Below, piece by piece: positions 7,672-16,855 of a stretch of DNA of 21,344 bases; positions within the stretch are counted from its first letter, which is position 1; every line of letters begins with the position of its first letter. The notes beneath the pieces were generated by a model that worked only from the letters and a program-made list of their open reading frames with translations, was not told the origin of the DNA and made no database searches. Both the position numbers and the translations under genes were made by a program. Origin of the DNA: RGIG4097 sp964367645 (GTDB taxonomy: Bacteria > Bacillota > Clostridia > Christensenellales > CAG-917); NCBI GenBank assembly GCA_964367645.1, contig CAYIYN010000016.1, positions 1 through 21,344 of the forward strand, read 5' to 3'.

Positions 7672-7708
7672 GCAATAGAAAAGGGTTGCCCTTTTAAAGC
7701 AACCCTTT
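7672..7708 (-). terminator. terminator of the ilv-leu operon
   Basis: A perfect 10-bp stem, AAAGGGTTGC (7680-7689) and GCAACCCTTT (7699-7708), has a 9-nt loop. On the - strand the arm runs into CCCTTTTCTATT, a T-rich tail. It begins 27 nt past the leuB stop and should end the long operon transcript. Confidence 0.85.
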
Positions 7709-7735
7709 GATGTTTTGCAACTTAAGCATATCCGC

Positions 7736-8806
7736 TTAAATACTTGCCGCAATTTTTGCGGTCATTTCTTTTGTGCCTAACGGCGTTGTGCCGTTGTCCA
7801 AAATATCGGCTGTCCTAAACCCTGCTTCAAGCACGGCGGATACGGCACTTTCTATTGCGTCTGCTTCTGTTTCCATTTTAAAGCTGTAGCGCAACATCAT
7901 AGCAACCGAAAGAATGGTGGCAATCGGGTTGGCAAGGTTTTTGCCTGCTATGTCGGGGGCAGAGCCGTGTATAGGTTCGTACATACCACGGCCGCTTTCG
8001 CCCAACGATGCGGACGGCAACAGTCCTATCGACCCTGTGATTTGGCTTGCTTCGTCGGATAAAATATCGCCGAACATATTGCTTGTAACAACCACATCAA
8101 ACTGTGATGGATTTTTAACAAGCTGCATAGCGGCATTGTCCACAAGCATATCGGTAACTTTAACCTCAGGGTATTCGGCATTTAGCTTATGCACCACCTC
8201 TCGCCAAAGACGGGAACTTTCAAGAACATTAGCTTTGTCTATGCTGATAATTTCCTTTTTACGGCTCATAGCTATTTCGTAGGCTTTGCGTGCGATACGC
8301 TCAATTTCCATTTCGCTGTATGTGTCGGTATCAAACGCAACTACACCCTCGGCCGTTTGTTTGCGCCCTCTTTCGCCGTAATATATACCGCCTGTCAGTT
8401 CACGCAGGATAACCATATCAAAGCCCTTTTCGGCCGTTTCGGCCTTTAACGGGCAAGCATTTTTTAATATGGGAAGCAGCTTTGCGGGGCGGATATTAGC
8501 AAACAGCCCAAGTTCCTTTCTGATACCCAATAACGCCCTTTCCGGCCGTAGATGACCGGGCAGAGTGTCCCACTTCGGCCCGCCAACCGCACCAAGAAGC
8601 ACGCTGTCGCTTTTGAGGCACTTGTCAAGTTCGCTTTGAGGAAGCGGCACACCAAACTTATCAATAGCGTTTCCGCCTGCCGAAACCATATCATAGTTAA
8701 ACTTATGGTTAAATTTATCGGCAACCTTATTTAGCACCGTCAAGGCAGAAACAATAATTTCTACCCCAATGCCGTCGCCGTGTATAACCGCTATATTAAA
8801 TTCCAT
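7736..8806 (-). CDS. leuB: 3-isopropylmalate dehydrogenase
   Basis: LeuB oxidises and decarboxylates 3-isopropylmalate to 2-oxoisocaproate with NAD and a divalent metal. The same enzyme can oxidise 3-methylmalate to 2-oxobutyrate in the citramalate route. The 356 residues are the normal length. Motifs run in order: IHGDGIGVE, AVGGPKWD, LRPERALLGIRKELGLFAN, RELTGGIYYGERG, DKANVLESSRLWR, DNAAMQLVKNPSQFDVVV, NMFGDILSDEASQITGSIG (metal-binding Asp residues) and EPIHGSAPDIAGKN (nucleotide binding). The Shine-Dalgarno AGGAGGG lies inside the end of leuD, and only 1 nt separates the genes. It is the last gene of the operon, followed by the terminator at 7672-7708. Confidence 0.96.
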   Translation of the reverse strand: MEFNIAVIHGDGIGVEIIVSALTVLNKVADKFNHKFNYDMVSAGGNAIDKFGVPLPQSELDKCLKSDSVLLGAVGGPKWDTLPGHLRPERALLGIRKELGLFANIRPAKLLPILKNACPLKAETAEKGFDMVILRELTGGIYYGERGRKQTAEGVVAFDTDTYSEMEIERIARKAYEIAMSRKKEIISIDKANVLESSRLWREVVHKLNAEYPEVKVTDMLVDNAAMQLVKNPSQFDVVVTSNMFGDILSDEASQITGSIGLLPSASLGESGRGMYEPIHGSAPDIAGKNLANPIATILSVAMMLRYSFKMETEADAIESAVSAVLEAGFRTADILDNGTTPLGTKEMTAKIAASI

Positions 8807-8807
8807 A

Positions 8808-9284
8808 TCAGCCCTCCTGCAAAGCTTTAAGAAGGCCGCCTTTATTAATTATGTTTTGCAAAAACGATGGGAATGCCAAAAAATTACCTTGTGTGTTTTT
8901 GGTAAGGTTTTTTAGGATACCGTTGTCAAAATCCACTTCCAAAAGGTCGCCCTCGTCTATATCCCCGTCAAACTCAATAATTGCAAGCCCCGTATTTATA
9001 GCGTTGCGGTAAAAAATCCTTGCAAAGCTTTTAGCTATTACGCAAGCTATGCCTGATGCCTTAATGGCAATGGGTGCATGCTCTCTTGATGAGCCGCAGC
9101 CGAAGTTTGCGCCCGCAACCATAATGTCGCCTGCCTGCACCCTTGATACAAAGGTTTTATCAAGGTCTTCCATACAATGAGCGGCAAGTTCGCTTTCGTT
9201 GCTTGTGTTAAGATATCTTGCAGGGATGATGACATCCGTATCCACATTATCGCCGTATTTAATTACTTTTCCTGTTATAGTCAT
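8808..9284 (-). CDS. leuD: 3-isopropylmalate dehydratase small subunit
   Basis: LeuD is the swivel-domain subunit that pairs with LeuC to isomerise 2- to 3-isopropylmalate, and citramalate to 3-methylmalate. The 158 residues match the short LeuD2-type subunit (E. coli LeuD is about 200). Motifs include GDNVDTDVIIPARYL near the start, GANFGCGSSREHAP (the substrate-recognition loop) and IFYRNAINTGL. The start at 9284 has AGGAGGG 4 nt upstream. leuC ends 9 nt before it, as expected for a co-translated heterodimer. Confidence 0.95.
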   Translation of the reverse strand: MTITGKVIKYGDNVDTDVIIPARYLNTSNESELAAHCMEDLDKTFVSRVQAGDIMVAGANFGCGSSREHAPIAIKASGIACVIAKSFARIFYRNAINTGLAIIEFDGDIDEGDLLEVDFDNGILKNLTKNTQGNFLAFPSFLQNIINKGGLLKALQEG

Positions 9285-9293
9285 ATTACCCTC

Positions 9294-10562
9294 CTACTCA
9301 AGCTCAGACGGCTGAGAAATTTTGCCCGTTATTGCAGATGCCGCAGCTACGGCAGGCGATGCCAAATAAACTTCGCTTTCGGGATGCCCCATTCTGCCAA
9401 TAAAATTTCGGTTGGTGGTTGCCACACATCTTTCGCCCTTTGCTAAAATGCCCATATGTCCGCCAAGGCAAGGGCCGCAAGTAGGCGTGGAAACTATACA
9501 GCCTGCATTAATAAATTCCTCTACAAAGCCGGCCTTCATAATGTCGAGGTAGATTTTTTGGGTGGACGGAATAATAAGCGTACGAACCCTTTTGTTAACC
9601 CTTTTGCCTTTGATTATGTTGTAGGCAATTTCAAAGTCCGAAAATCTGCCGTTGGTGCAGCTTCCGATAACTACCTGATCAATTTTAACATCGCCGATTT
9701 CGTCAAAGGTTTTGGTGTTGGACGGCAAATGCGGAAAGGCTACTGTAGGCTTGATTGTTGAAAGGTCTATATTAAAAACTTCATCATACTCCGCATCTGC
9801 ATCGGCCTCGAAAACCTTAGGGGTTTTTGTGCTGTGTGCCTTAACATATTCCAAGGTTTTTTCGTCCACCGGGAAAATACCGTTTTTTGCACCTGCCTCA
9901 ATGGCCATATTGCAAATTGTAAAGCGGTCGTCCATAGACAGGGTTTTTACGCCCTCGCCAAAAAATTCCATTGATTTATAAAGTGCGCCGTCAACGCCGA
10001 TAATCCCGATGATGTGCAAAATCAAATCTTTGCCGCAAGCATAGCCCGAAAGTTTACCGCTGAGGTTGAATTTGATAGCGGACGGAACTTTAAACCACGC
10101 TTTGCCGTATGACATACCTGCCGCCATATCGGTTGAACCTACACCCGTAGAAAACGCACCAAGCGCACCGTAGGTACAAGTGTGGCTGTCTGCGCCAATA
10201 ACAAGGTCGCCGCTTACCACAAGCCCCTTTTCAGGCAGCAAAGAGTGTTCTACCCCCATTTCGCCCACATCAAAGAAGTTTTCAATGCCCTTTTCGTCGG
10301 CAAATTCACGCACTACTTTAACCTGTTCGGCTGATTTAATATCTTTATTAGGCGTAAAGTGGTCCATAACCAAAGCTATTTTTTTGCAGTCGAACATGCC
10401 GCCGCATCCAGCCTTGCAAAATTCCTTTATGGCGACGGGTGAGGTAACATCGTTTCCTAGCACCAAATCCAAATCGGCCATAATCAGCTCGCCTTTTTGT
10501 ACAAAGCTCTTGCCGCTGTGCGCCGCAAGAATTTTTTGTGTCATTGTCATTTTTGTCGTCAT
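9294..10562 (-). CDS. leuC: 3-isopropylmalate dehydratase large subunit
   Basis: This is the aconitase-family catalytic subunit, holding a [4Fe-4S] cluster that acts directly on the substrate hydroxyl. The three ligands are visible: Cys302 in IGSCTNGR, and Cys362 and Cys365 in TCGPCLGG. GADSHTCTYGALGAFSTGVG (about 123-142) and the C-terminal ATTNRNFIGRMGHPESEVYL are further family marks. At 422 residues it is the shorter LeuC2 (homoaconitase-like) type, matching its short LeuD partner. The start at 10562 has TAGGGG upstream. In-frame ATGs at 10550 and 10544 are possible but lack a ribosome binding site. It lies 10 nt after cimA, which suits a role in both the leucine and citramalate branches. 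Confidence 0.95.
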   Translation of the reverse strand: MTTKMTMTQKILAAHSGKSFVQKGELIMADLDLVLGNDVTSPVAIKEFCKAGCGGMFDCKKIALVMDHFTPNKDIKSAEQVKVVREFADEKGIENFFDVGEMGVEHSLLPEKGLVVSGDLVIGADSHTCTYGALGAFSTGVGSTDMAAGMSYGKAWFKVPSAIKFNLSGKLSGYACGKDLILHIIGIIGVDGALYKSMEFFGEGVKTLSMDDRFTICNMAIEAGAKNGIFPVDEKTLEYVKAHSTKTPKVFEADADAEYDEVFNIDLSTIKPTVAFPHLPSNTKTFDEIGDVKIDQVVIGSCTNGRFSDFEIAYNIIKGKRVNKRVRTLIIPSTQKIYLDIMKAGFVEEFINAGCIVSTPTCGPCLGGHMGILAKGERCVATTNRNFIGRMGHPESEVYLASPAVAAASAITGKISQPSELE

Positions 10563-10572
10563 TAATTTGCCC

Positions 10573-12132
10573 CTATTTGTTTAATATATATTCTATAGAA
10601 TCCACAAGTGCAATCCTGCTTGCTTCAATAATATCGGTTGAAACGCCAACTGTTGTCCAAACATCTTCGCCGTTTGTGCTTTCAATTAAAACCCTAACTT
10701 TTGCTGAAGTAGCTTGCCCCTCTGACAGCACCCTAACCTTGTAGTCGGTAAGACGAACTTTGTTAAGCTGCGGATAAAACACCCCTATCGCCTTTCTCAA
10801 GGCTAAGTCAAGTGCATTCACAGGGCCGTTTCCGACGGATGCAACCGTTTCGTTTTTGTTGTCCACCTCAATCTTAATCATAGCGTATGCACTCATCTCA
10901 CCTATTGGGGCAGGAAATTCGCCGCTAGTTTTGTACATATTAAGCTTAAAATGCGGTTTAAATTTGCCAAGCAAATTAAGCACCACCAATTCAAAGCTAG
11001 CATCTGCCGACTCAAATTGATAGCCTTCGTGCTCAAGCTCCTTTATCCGCTTTACGATTTCAGCCGTTTCCGGTGAGTTTTTTGTAAGTTCGGGTGCTAC
11101 TGCGCCAAGCTTGGCAAGAACGGTAGTTCTGCCGGAAACCTCGCTCATTAAAAACCGACGCTTATTGCCCACGCTTTCGGGTTCAATATGTTCAAACGAA
11201 CAACAGCATTTATTAACGCCGTCGATGTGCATACCGCCCTTATGTGCAAACGCACTTGCGCCGACATACGGCTTGTTGGTAGGCATTATTAGGTTGGTTA
11301 TTTCGTAAAGTTTAATTGCCAGATTGGTTAGCGAAGCCAAATCACCGTCGACGCATTGATATCCGAGCTTTAACTGCAAGTTGGGGATAATTACGCTAAG
11401 GTCGGCATTGCCGCATCTTTCGCCAATGCCAATAAATGTGCCTTGAACCTGAACCGCACCTGCTTCAACCGCCATAACAGAACTTGCTACGGCACAGCCT
11501 ATGTCGTTGTGGCAGTGAATACCCACCCGTATAGACGGAAACCTGTCACAAACAGTTTTGGTAATTTCGGATATTTCATTTGGGAAAGTCCCGCCGTTAG
11601 TGTCGCAAAGGCAAAGCGTATCCGCCCCTGCTTCGACCGCCGTTTTAAGCACCTCAAGCGCATAGTCGGGGTTGGCTTTATATCCGTCAAAAAAATGCTC
11701 GGCATCAAAAATAACCTCTTTGCCTTTGGCCTTAAAAAAGCTTAGCGTATCACTTACAAGCTTTAAGTTCTCATCTAATGAAACATTAAGTATTTCGTGT
11801 ATGTGCAAATCCCACGATTTACCGAATATGGCAACTGCCGATGTGTTTGCTTTAAGCAACGACAGCACATTGTCGTCCTCTTCCACTTTTAGGTTTTTAC
11901 GGCGCGTGCTTCCAAAGGCGCAAAGCTTTGCATTTTTTAATTCTATTTTTGATGCTCTCTCAAAAAACTCAATATCCTTGGGGTTAGAGCCGGGGTTGCC
12001 TGCCTCTATATAGCTTACGCCAAACCCGTCTAGGGCAGATATAATATTGAGCTTATCCTGCACGGAAAAGGATATTCCTTCGCTTTGCGCACCGTCCCTT
12101 AAAGTGCTGTCAAAAATTTCTATTTTTTTCAT
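10573..12132 (-). CDS. cimA: (R)-citramalate synthase
   Basis: CimA condenses pyruvate with acetyl-CoA to (R)-citramalate, the first step of the threonine-independent route to 2-oxobutyrate and isoleucine. The 519-residue protein has the HMGL-like barrel with FDSTLRDGAQSEGISFS at residues 7-23 (catalytic Arg12, metal-binding Asp13) and the metal ligands His206 and His208 in IHCHND. The RDGAQSEG form, where LeuA has RDGEQAPG, and the FGKSWDLHIHEIL segment mark the citramalate synthase family (CimA of the Geobacter/Leptospira kind). A C-terminal LeuA-type regulatory domain (about 380-519) suggests end-product inhibition, probably by isoleucine. The start at 12132 follows AAAGGAG by 4 nt. A misnamed second 2-isopropylmalate synthase is the alternative, but the motifs argue against it. 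Confidence 0.9.
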   Translation of the reverse strand: MKKIEIFDSTLRDGAQSEGISFSVQDKLNIISALDGFGVSYIEAGNPGSNPKDIEFFERASKIELKNAKLCAFGSTRRKNLKVEEDDNVLSLLKANTSAVAIFGKSWDLHIHEILNVSLDENLKLVSDTLSFFKAKGKEVIFDAEHFFDGYKANPDYALEVLKTAVEAGADTLCLCDTNGGTFPNEISEITKTVCDRFPSIRVGIHCHNDIGCAVASSVMAVEAGAVQVQGTFIGIGERCGNADLSVIIPNLQLKLGYQCVDGDLASLTNLAIKLYEITNLIMPTNKPYVGASAFAHKGGMHIDGVNKCCCSFEHIEPESVGNKRRFLMSEVSGRTTVLAKLGAVAPELTKNSPETAEIVKRIKELEHEGYQFESADASFELVVLNLLGKFKPHFKLNMYKTSGEFPAPIGEMSAYAMIKIEVDNKNETVASVGNGPVNALDLALRKAIGVFYPQLNKVRLTDYKVRVLSEGQATSAKVRVLIESTNGEDVWTTVGVSTDIIEASRIALVDSIEYILNK

Positions 12133-12147
12133 ATTGCTCCTTTTGGT

Positions 12148-13653
12148 TTACAAAAGCTTGTTCATACCGTTGATATACGCAAGTAAGCTTGCTTCGATAA
12201 TGTCGGTGGAAAGGCCTCTGCCCGTTACGATGCCGTCGCCCGTCTTGATTCTAACTATAACCTCACCCAACGCATCGTTGCCCTCAGTAATTGAATGAAT
12301 GGCATAGTCGTCAAGAGAATGTTCGGGTGCGCCCTGAATAATTTTGTCAATGGCCTTGTATGCGGCATCGATAGGTCCGTCGCCAATAGCAACCTCTTCA
12401 AAAAACTTTTCGCCGTCAGAGATTCTTACAACCGCATTAGTTGTGATGTAGTTGCCGCTGTTGATTGTAAACCTATCCAGCTTGTAGCCTTTTTTGGATA
12501 TTTCCTTTTCGGTGTGGCCAACCAAAGCCTCTAAATCCAAATCATTAATAGTTTTTTTCTTGTCCGCCAAGGCTTTAAACCTTACGAACAAGTCTTCCAT
12601 TTCTTCCGCCGTCAAGTTGTGGCCAAGCTCAGTCAGTCGGTTTTGGATAGCGTGCTTACCGCTGTGCTTGCCAAAAACCATATTATTGCGCGGCAACCCA
12701 ATGGATTCGGGTGTCATAATTTCGTATGTTTCCCTGTTCGCCATAATGCCGTGCTGATGTATGCCTGCTTCGTGTGCGAAAGCGTTTGTCCCGACAATAG
12801 CTTTGTTGATTGGCGAATACAAACCAAGCACGCTGTAAACCAACTTGCTTGAGCGGTAAATTTGCGTGGTGTCTACGCCCGAAGTACCGTTAAAAATATC
12901 TTTACGGGTATTCAAAGCCATAACCACCTCTTCCAAAGCGGCGTTGCCTGCCCTTTCGCCCAAACCGTTAATTGTACATTCAACCTGCGTTGCGCCTGCC
13001 CTTACAGCAGCCAGCGAATTTGCAACCGCCATACCTAAGTCGTTGTGGCAGTGTACCGAAATTTGCGCCTTATGAATATTGTCTACCGTCTGAAACAGAT
13101 AGGTAATAAGGTCAAACATTTCGGCAGGGGTGATGTACCCTACGGTATCGGGGATATTAACCACGGTTGCACCTGCGTCTATGGCCGTTTTAACTGCCTT
13201 TGCCAAAAAGGTTTTTTCACTGCGTGTCGCATCCTCTGCGGAAAACTCTACATCGCTTACAAAACTTTTTGCATAGGCAACCATAATCTTGATATTTTCC
13301 AAAACCTCATCGCCAGTCATTTTCAACTTGTACTGCATATGAATGGGCGAAGTTGCAAGAAAGGTATGAATACGGGGGCTAACCGCACCCTTTAACGCTT
13401 CGTACGCCGTTTCGATATCTTTTTTAACCGCCCTTGCAAGGCTTGCAACAGATGCGTTTTTTATTGTGTCGGCAATGGTTTTAACAGAGTCAAAGTCGCC
13501 CTTAGAACTAACTGCAAAACCAGCTTCCACAACATCCACCCTCAATCTTTCAAGTGCTTGAGCAACCTCAATCTTTTCGTTCAGATGCATACTGCAACCG
13601 GGGGCTTGTTCGCCATCACGCAAGGTGGTGTCAAATATTTTAATCTGATTCAT
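12148..13653 (-). CDS. leuA: 2-isopropylmalate synthase
   Basis: LeuA condenses 2-oxoisovalerate with acetyl-CoA, the committed step to leucine. The 501-residue protein begins FDTTLRDGEQAPG (Arg12, Asp13, Glu15), has the metal ligands His201 and His203 in VHCHNDLGMAVAN, and then NGLGERAGNAALEE and HEAGIHQHG. The C-terminal regulatory domain (about 370-501), with GDGPIDAAYKAID and GRGLSTDIIEASLLAYI, binds leucine in this family, so feedback control is expected. AAGGAG precedes the ATG by 5 nt. It follows ilvD by 9 nt and precedes cimA by 15 nt, the widest gap inside the operon. The two synthases are paralogues placed side by side. Confidence 0.96.
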   Translation of the reverse strand: MNQIKIFDTTLRDGEQAPGCSMHLNEKIEVAQALERLRVDVVEAGFAVSSKGDFDSVKTIADTIKNASVASLARAVKKDIETAYEALKGAVSPRIHTFLATSPIHMQYKLKMTGDEVLENIKIMVAYAKSFVSDVEFSAEDATRSEKTFLAKAVKTAIDAGATVVNIPDTVGYITPAEMFDLITYLFQTVDNIHKAQISVHCHNDLGMAVANSLAAVRAGATQVECTINGLGERAGNAALEEVVMALNTRKDIFNGTSGVDTTQIYRSSKLVYSVLGLYSPINKAIVGTNAFAHEAGIHQHGIMANRETYEIMTPESIGLPRNNMVFGKHSGKHAIQNRLTELGHNLTAEEMEDLFVRFKALADKKKTINDLDLEALVGHTEKEISKKGYKLDRFTINSGNYITTNAVVRISDGEKFFEEVAIGDGPIDAAYKAIDKIIQGAPEHSLDDYAIHSITEGNDALGEVIVRIKTGDGIVTGRGLSTDIIEASLLAYINGMNKLL

Positions 13654-13662
13654 TTTATCTCC

Positions 13663-15321
13663 TTATTTCAAGGACGCACCCGTATCGGCAGAGCCGACAA
13701 GCTGAGCATACCGCTTGAGGTAACCTGTCAGCTGTACGGGGGTCTTTAACTGTTTAGTGCTTTTCCTTTTTTGCATCTCTTCATCGGTAATATCCAAAAC
13801 CAATGAGTATGCGTTAATGTCAATTTTAATTATGTCGCCGTTCTCAATATAGGCAATCGCACCCATATCTCTGGCTTCGGGCGAAATGTGACCTATGGCT
13901 GCACCCCTTGTTGCCCCTGAGAATCTGCCGTCGGTGATTAACGCAACATCTGCATCCAATCCCATACCTGCTATCGCTGAGGTTGGGGAAAGCATTTCCC
14001 TCATACCGGGGCCGCCTGCAGGGCCTTCGTATCTAATGACAACAACATCACCTTTTTGTATTTTGCCTTGATATATGCTTTGAGTGGCTTCCTCTTCGCT
14101 GTCAAAAACTACGGCCTTGCCCTCAAACTTAAGCATATTTTGTGCAACCGCACTGCGCTTGACAACCGACCCACTGGGGGCAAGGTTGCCGTATAGCACC
14201 GCAAGCCCGCCCGTTTTTGAATAGGCGGTTTCGCCAGAGCGTATAACATCATCGTTTCTTACCGCTGCCACGGCCAAATTATCCTTGACCGCACCGCTGA
14301 CCGTTGGAAGTGATGTATCTAACAGCCCCATTTTATCAAGTTCTTTCATAACCGCTTGAATGCCGCCTGCGTGGTGCAAGTCCTGAATATGATAATGTCC
14401 GGCAGGCGCAAGTTTGCAAAGGTTGGGCGTTCTTTCGCTGATTTCGTTTATCAGGCGAAGGTCGAAGGGGGCATCTGCTTCCCTTGCGATTGCCGCCAAA
14501 TGAAGGGCGGTATTGGTTGAACAACCTAGTGCCATATCCACCGTTAAAGCGTTTCGTATTGATTTTTCATTAATTATGTCCCTCGCTTTTAAGTCCTTTT
14601 CAACAAGTTCCATAATCTTTTCGCCGCTTGCTTTGGCTACCCTTATTCTTTCAGCATATACTGCAGGTGCAGTGCCGTTTTTCGGCAATGCAATCCCGAT
14701 AGCTTCGCTTAAGCAATTCATTGAATTGGCGGTAAACATACCCGAACACGAACCGCAAGTCGGGCAAGCTAAGTCCTCTATCTCCGACAGTTCCGCCTCA
14801 CTCATAGTACCCACCTTAACCTTACCGACACCCTCAAATACGGTGTTTAAATCCATACCGCAGCCGTTTTGGTCGGGAAGAGAAAGCATTGCGCCGCCGC
14901 ATACGAATATGCTTGGCAAATTCAGCCTAACCGCCGCCATAAGCATACCGGGGACAATTTTGTCGCAACTAGGTATAAACACAAGCCCGTCAAAACAATG
15001 TGCATTAACCACACATTCAACCGAATCGGCAACAAGTTCCCGTGTGCATAAAGAATATTTCATACCCTTATGCGCCATTGCAATGCCGTCGCAAACCCCA
15101 ATCGTGTTAAACTCTCTGGGCGTACCGCCTGCGGCTAGAACGCCGTCCTTTACCGCCCTTGCCACTTGGTTCAGATGAACATGCCCCGGCACAATTTCGT
15201 TAAAGGAATTTACTATGCCTATTATAGGCCGTCTTATTTCCTTGTCCGTCAGCCCCAAAGCCTTCAGCAGTGAGCGGTGCGGGGCTCTTTCAACCCCTTT
15301 TTTTATGCTGTCAGAATTCAT
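13663..15321 (-). CDS. ilvD: dihydroxyacid dehydratase
   Basis: IlvD dehydrates dihydroxyisovalerate and dihydroxymethylvalerate to the 2-oxoacids of valine and isoleucine. The start at 15321 (MNSDSIKKGVERAPHRSLLK) is chosen because GAGGG lies 4 nt upstream. A longer frame from 15360 would overlap ilvC and has no such site. The length is 552 residues. Cluster motifs are IPSCDKIVPGMLM (Cys119) and ACPTCGSCSGMFTANSMNCL (Cys186, 189, 192). The first position, Cys in [2Fe-2S] homologues (EITPCN), is Gly here (EIVPGH), as in E. coli IlvD. The enzyme is therefore probably the oxygen-sensitive [4Fe-4S] kind, fitting an anaerobe. It is co-transcribed with ilvC, 11 nt upstream. Confidence 0.96.
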   Translation of the reverse strand: MNSDSIKKGVERAPHRSLLKALGLTDKEIRRPIIGIVNSFNEIVPGHVHLNQVARAVKDGVLAAGGTPREFNTIGVCDGIAMAHKGMKYSLCTRELVADSVECVVNAHCFDGLVFIPSCDKIVPGMLMAAVRLNLPSIFVCGGAMLSLPDQNGCGMDLNTVFEGVGKVKVGTMSEAELSEIEDLACPTCGSCSGMFTANSMNCLSEAIGIALPKNGTAPAVYAERIRVAKASGEKIMELVEKDLKARDIINEKSIRNALTVDMALGCSTNTALHLAAIAREADAPFDLRLINEISERTPNLCKLAPAGHYHIQDLHHAGGIQAVMKELDKMGLLDTSLPTVSGAVKDNLAVAAVRNDDVIRSGETAYSKTGGLAVLYGNLAPSGSVVKRSAVAQNMLKFEGKAVVFDSEEEATQSIYQGKIQKGDVVVIRYEGPAGGPGMREMLSPTSAIAGMGLDADVALITDGRFSGATRGAAIGHISPEARDMGAIAYIENGDIIKIDINAYSLVLDITDEEMQKRKSTKQLKTPVQLTGYLKRYAQLVGSADTGASLK

Positions 15322-15332
15322 ATTACCCTCGT

Positions 15333-16337
15333 TTACTCGGTATAGTCCTGCTTTTTCCAAGTCATTTTATCTCTTAATTCCTTGCCTGTTTTTTCTACAA
15401 GATGTTCGCTTTCAATCCTTCTCATTGCGTTGAAGTTAGGTCTGTTGGCTTGATTTTCAAGTATCCATTCTCTTGCAAAACTGCCGTTTTGGATTTCCGT
15501 TAAAACCTTTTTCATTTCCTTTTTGGTTTCGTCGGTTATAATGCGGCTGCCTATTTTGTAGTCGCCATATTCTGCGGTGTCGCTAATTGAGTATCTCATA
15601 AACGAAAGACCGCCGTTTATTACTAGGTCGATAATCAATTTCATTTCGTGCACACATTCAAAATATGCGCTTTCAGGCTGATAACCTGCCTCTACCAAAG
15701 TTTCAAAACCTGCCTTCATAAGTGCGGAAACACCGCCGCAAAGCACTGCCTGTTCGCCAAACAAATCGGTTTCGGTTTCTTCCTTAAAGGTTGTTTGAAG
15801 CACACCGCCCCTTGCACCGCCGATACCTGCGGCATATGCCAACGCCGTTTCCAGCGCATTGCCCGTAAAGTCGTTTTCAATGGCAACCAAGCACGGCACA
15901 CCCTTACCTTCCTCATACTGCGTTCTCACAGTATGGCCCGGGCCCTTTGGCGCAATCATAACAACATCAACAAACTTTGGCGGAACAATCTGCCCAAAAT
16001 GAATATTAAAGCCGTGAGCAAACGCAATGGTCATACCCTCTCTCAAATTGGGTTCTACATCAGTTTTGTAAATTTTTGCCATTTTCTCATCGTTGACAAG
16101 CATCATTACAAAATCGCTTTTCTTAACCGCTTCTGCTGTGTTTAAAACCGTTAGGCCTCTTGCTTTCGCCTTTTCGGCCGACTTGCTGCCCTCATATAAG
16201 CCTACAACCACATTTACACCGCTATCCCGTAGGTTAAGCGTGTGTGCGTGTCCCTGACTGCCGTAGCCGATAACCGCAACGGTTTTGTTTTTCAATAATG
16301 CTAATTTACAATCCTTTTCGTAAAATATTGTTGCCAT
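15333..16337 (-). CDS. ilvC: ketol-acid reductoisomerase (class I)
   Basis: IlvC rearranges and reduces 2-acetolactate and 2-aceto-2-hydroxybutyrate. I take the start at 16337 (MATIFYEKDC) because AAAGGAGG (16346-16353) is then 8 nt upstream. The ATG at 16343 is only 2 nt from it. The 334 residues fit the short class I form. VAVIGYGSQGHAH (about 20-32) is the Rossmann dinucleotide loop, and GSKSAEKA keeps Ser51 and Ser53, which favours NADPH. FAHGF holds catalytic His108, and TDLFGEQAVLCGG supplies the metal ligands Asp191 and Glu195. The position usually Arg in the cofactor loop (GLR) is Tyr here (GLY), a small oddity that could affect cofactor preference. It follows ilvN by 2 nt. Confidence 0.96.
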   Translation of the reverse strand: MATIFYEKDCKLALLKNKTVAVIGYGSQGHAHTLNLRDSGVNVVVGLYEGSKSAEKAKARGLTVLNTAEAVKKSDFVMMLVNDEKMAKIYKTDVEPNLREGMTIAFAHGFNIHFGQIVPPKFVDVVMIAPKGPGHTVRTQYEEGKGVPCLVAIENDFTGNALETALAYAAGIGGARGGVLQTTFKEETETDLFGEQAVLCGGVSALMKAGFETLVEAGYQPESAYFECVHEMKLIIDLVINGGLSFMRYSISDTAEYGDYKIGSRIITDETKKEMKKVLTEIQNGSFAREWILENQANRPNFNAMRRIESEHLVEKTGKELRDKMTWKKQDYTE

Positions 16338-16339
16338 TT

Positions 16340-16852
16340 TCATATCCTCCTTTCCGATTTATTTGTTATAGTTTCGCTACCCCTTGAGATAGCGGTTACT
16401 CCTGTTCTGCAAAGCTCTGCAATTCCGAAGGGCTTTAGATATTCCACAAACGCATCGCATTTGCTGCATTCCCCCGTGATTTCCACCGTAAGCGATGTGC
16501 TTGTCAGGTCTACCACCTTGGCTCTGAATATAGAAATTGCCTCTAAAATTTCGCTTCGGCCGCCTTGTGCCACATTAACCTTAATTAGCATCAGCTCTCT
16601 TACAACGGTTCTGTGCGAAGGCATATTTTCAACAATCAGCACATCGTGAAGCTTTTCAAGTTGTTTGCAAATTTGTTCCTGCGTATGCTCATCGCCCCTT
16701 GCCGTAATTGTAATACGTGAGGCTGCAGGTTCAACAGTTTCGCCTACCGACAGGCTGTCGATGTTAAATCCACGCCTTTCAAAAAGCCCCGAAACCCTGG
16801 TAAGCACGCCTGCTTCGTTTCTTACTATTAATGATAAAATAAATCTGTCCAT
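16340..16852 (-). CDS. ilvN: acetolactate synthase small (regulatory) subunit
   Basis: This is the valine-sensing regulatory partner of IlvB. The N-terminal ACT domain (about 3-75) shows VRNEAGVLTRVSGLFERRGF followed by NIDSLSVG, containing the residues that bind valine between two subunits. A second ferredoxin-like domain (about 85-160) starts RELMLIKVN and contains VDLTSTSLTVEITG. At 170 residues it is the normal short form. Its Shine-Dalgarno (AAGGGG) overlaps the last codons of ilvB, and the gap is 3 nt. Both features ensure coupled synthesis of the two subunits. The symbol ilvH would be equally valid. Confidence 0.95.
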   Translation of the reverse strand: MDRFILSLIVRNEAGVLTRVSGLFERRGFNIDSLSVGETVEPAASRITITARGDEHTQEQICKQLEKLHDVLIVENMPSHRTVVRELMLIKVNVAQGGRSEILEAISIFRAKVVDLTSTSLTVEITGECSKCDAFVEYLKPFGIAELCRTGVTAISRGSETITNKSERRI

Positions 16853-16855
16853 ACA

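Noticed and set aside
7323..7735. SAM riboswitch or leader peptide before metE
   Set aside because: No SAM-I core motifs are seen on the - strand, and no Met-rich ORF with a ribosome binding site and terminator could be found.
14513..15178. 221-codon frame on the + strand
   Set aside because: It lies antisense within ilvD, has no ribosome binding site and shows no domain. It is a shadow of the real gene's codon pattern.
15322..15360. Upstream start for ilvD
   Set aside because: It would overlap ilvC and lacks a Shine-Dalgarno. The ATG at 15321 has GAGGG at the right distance and matches the family N terminus.
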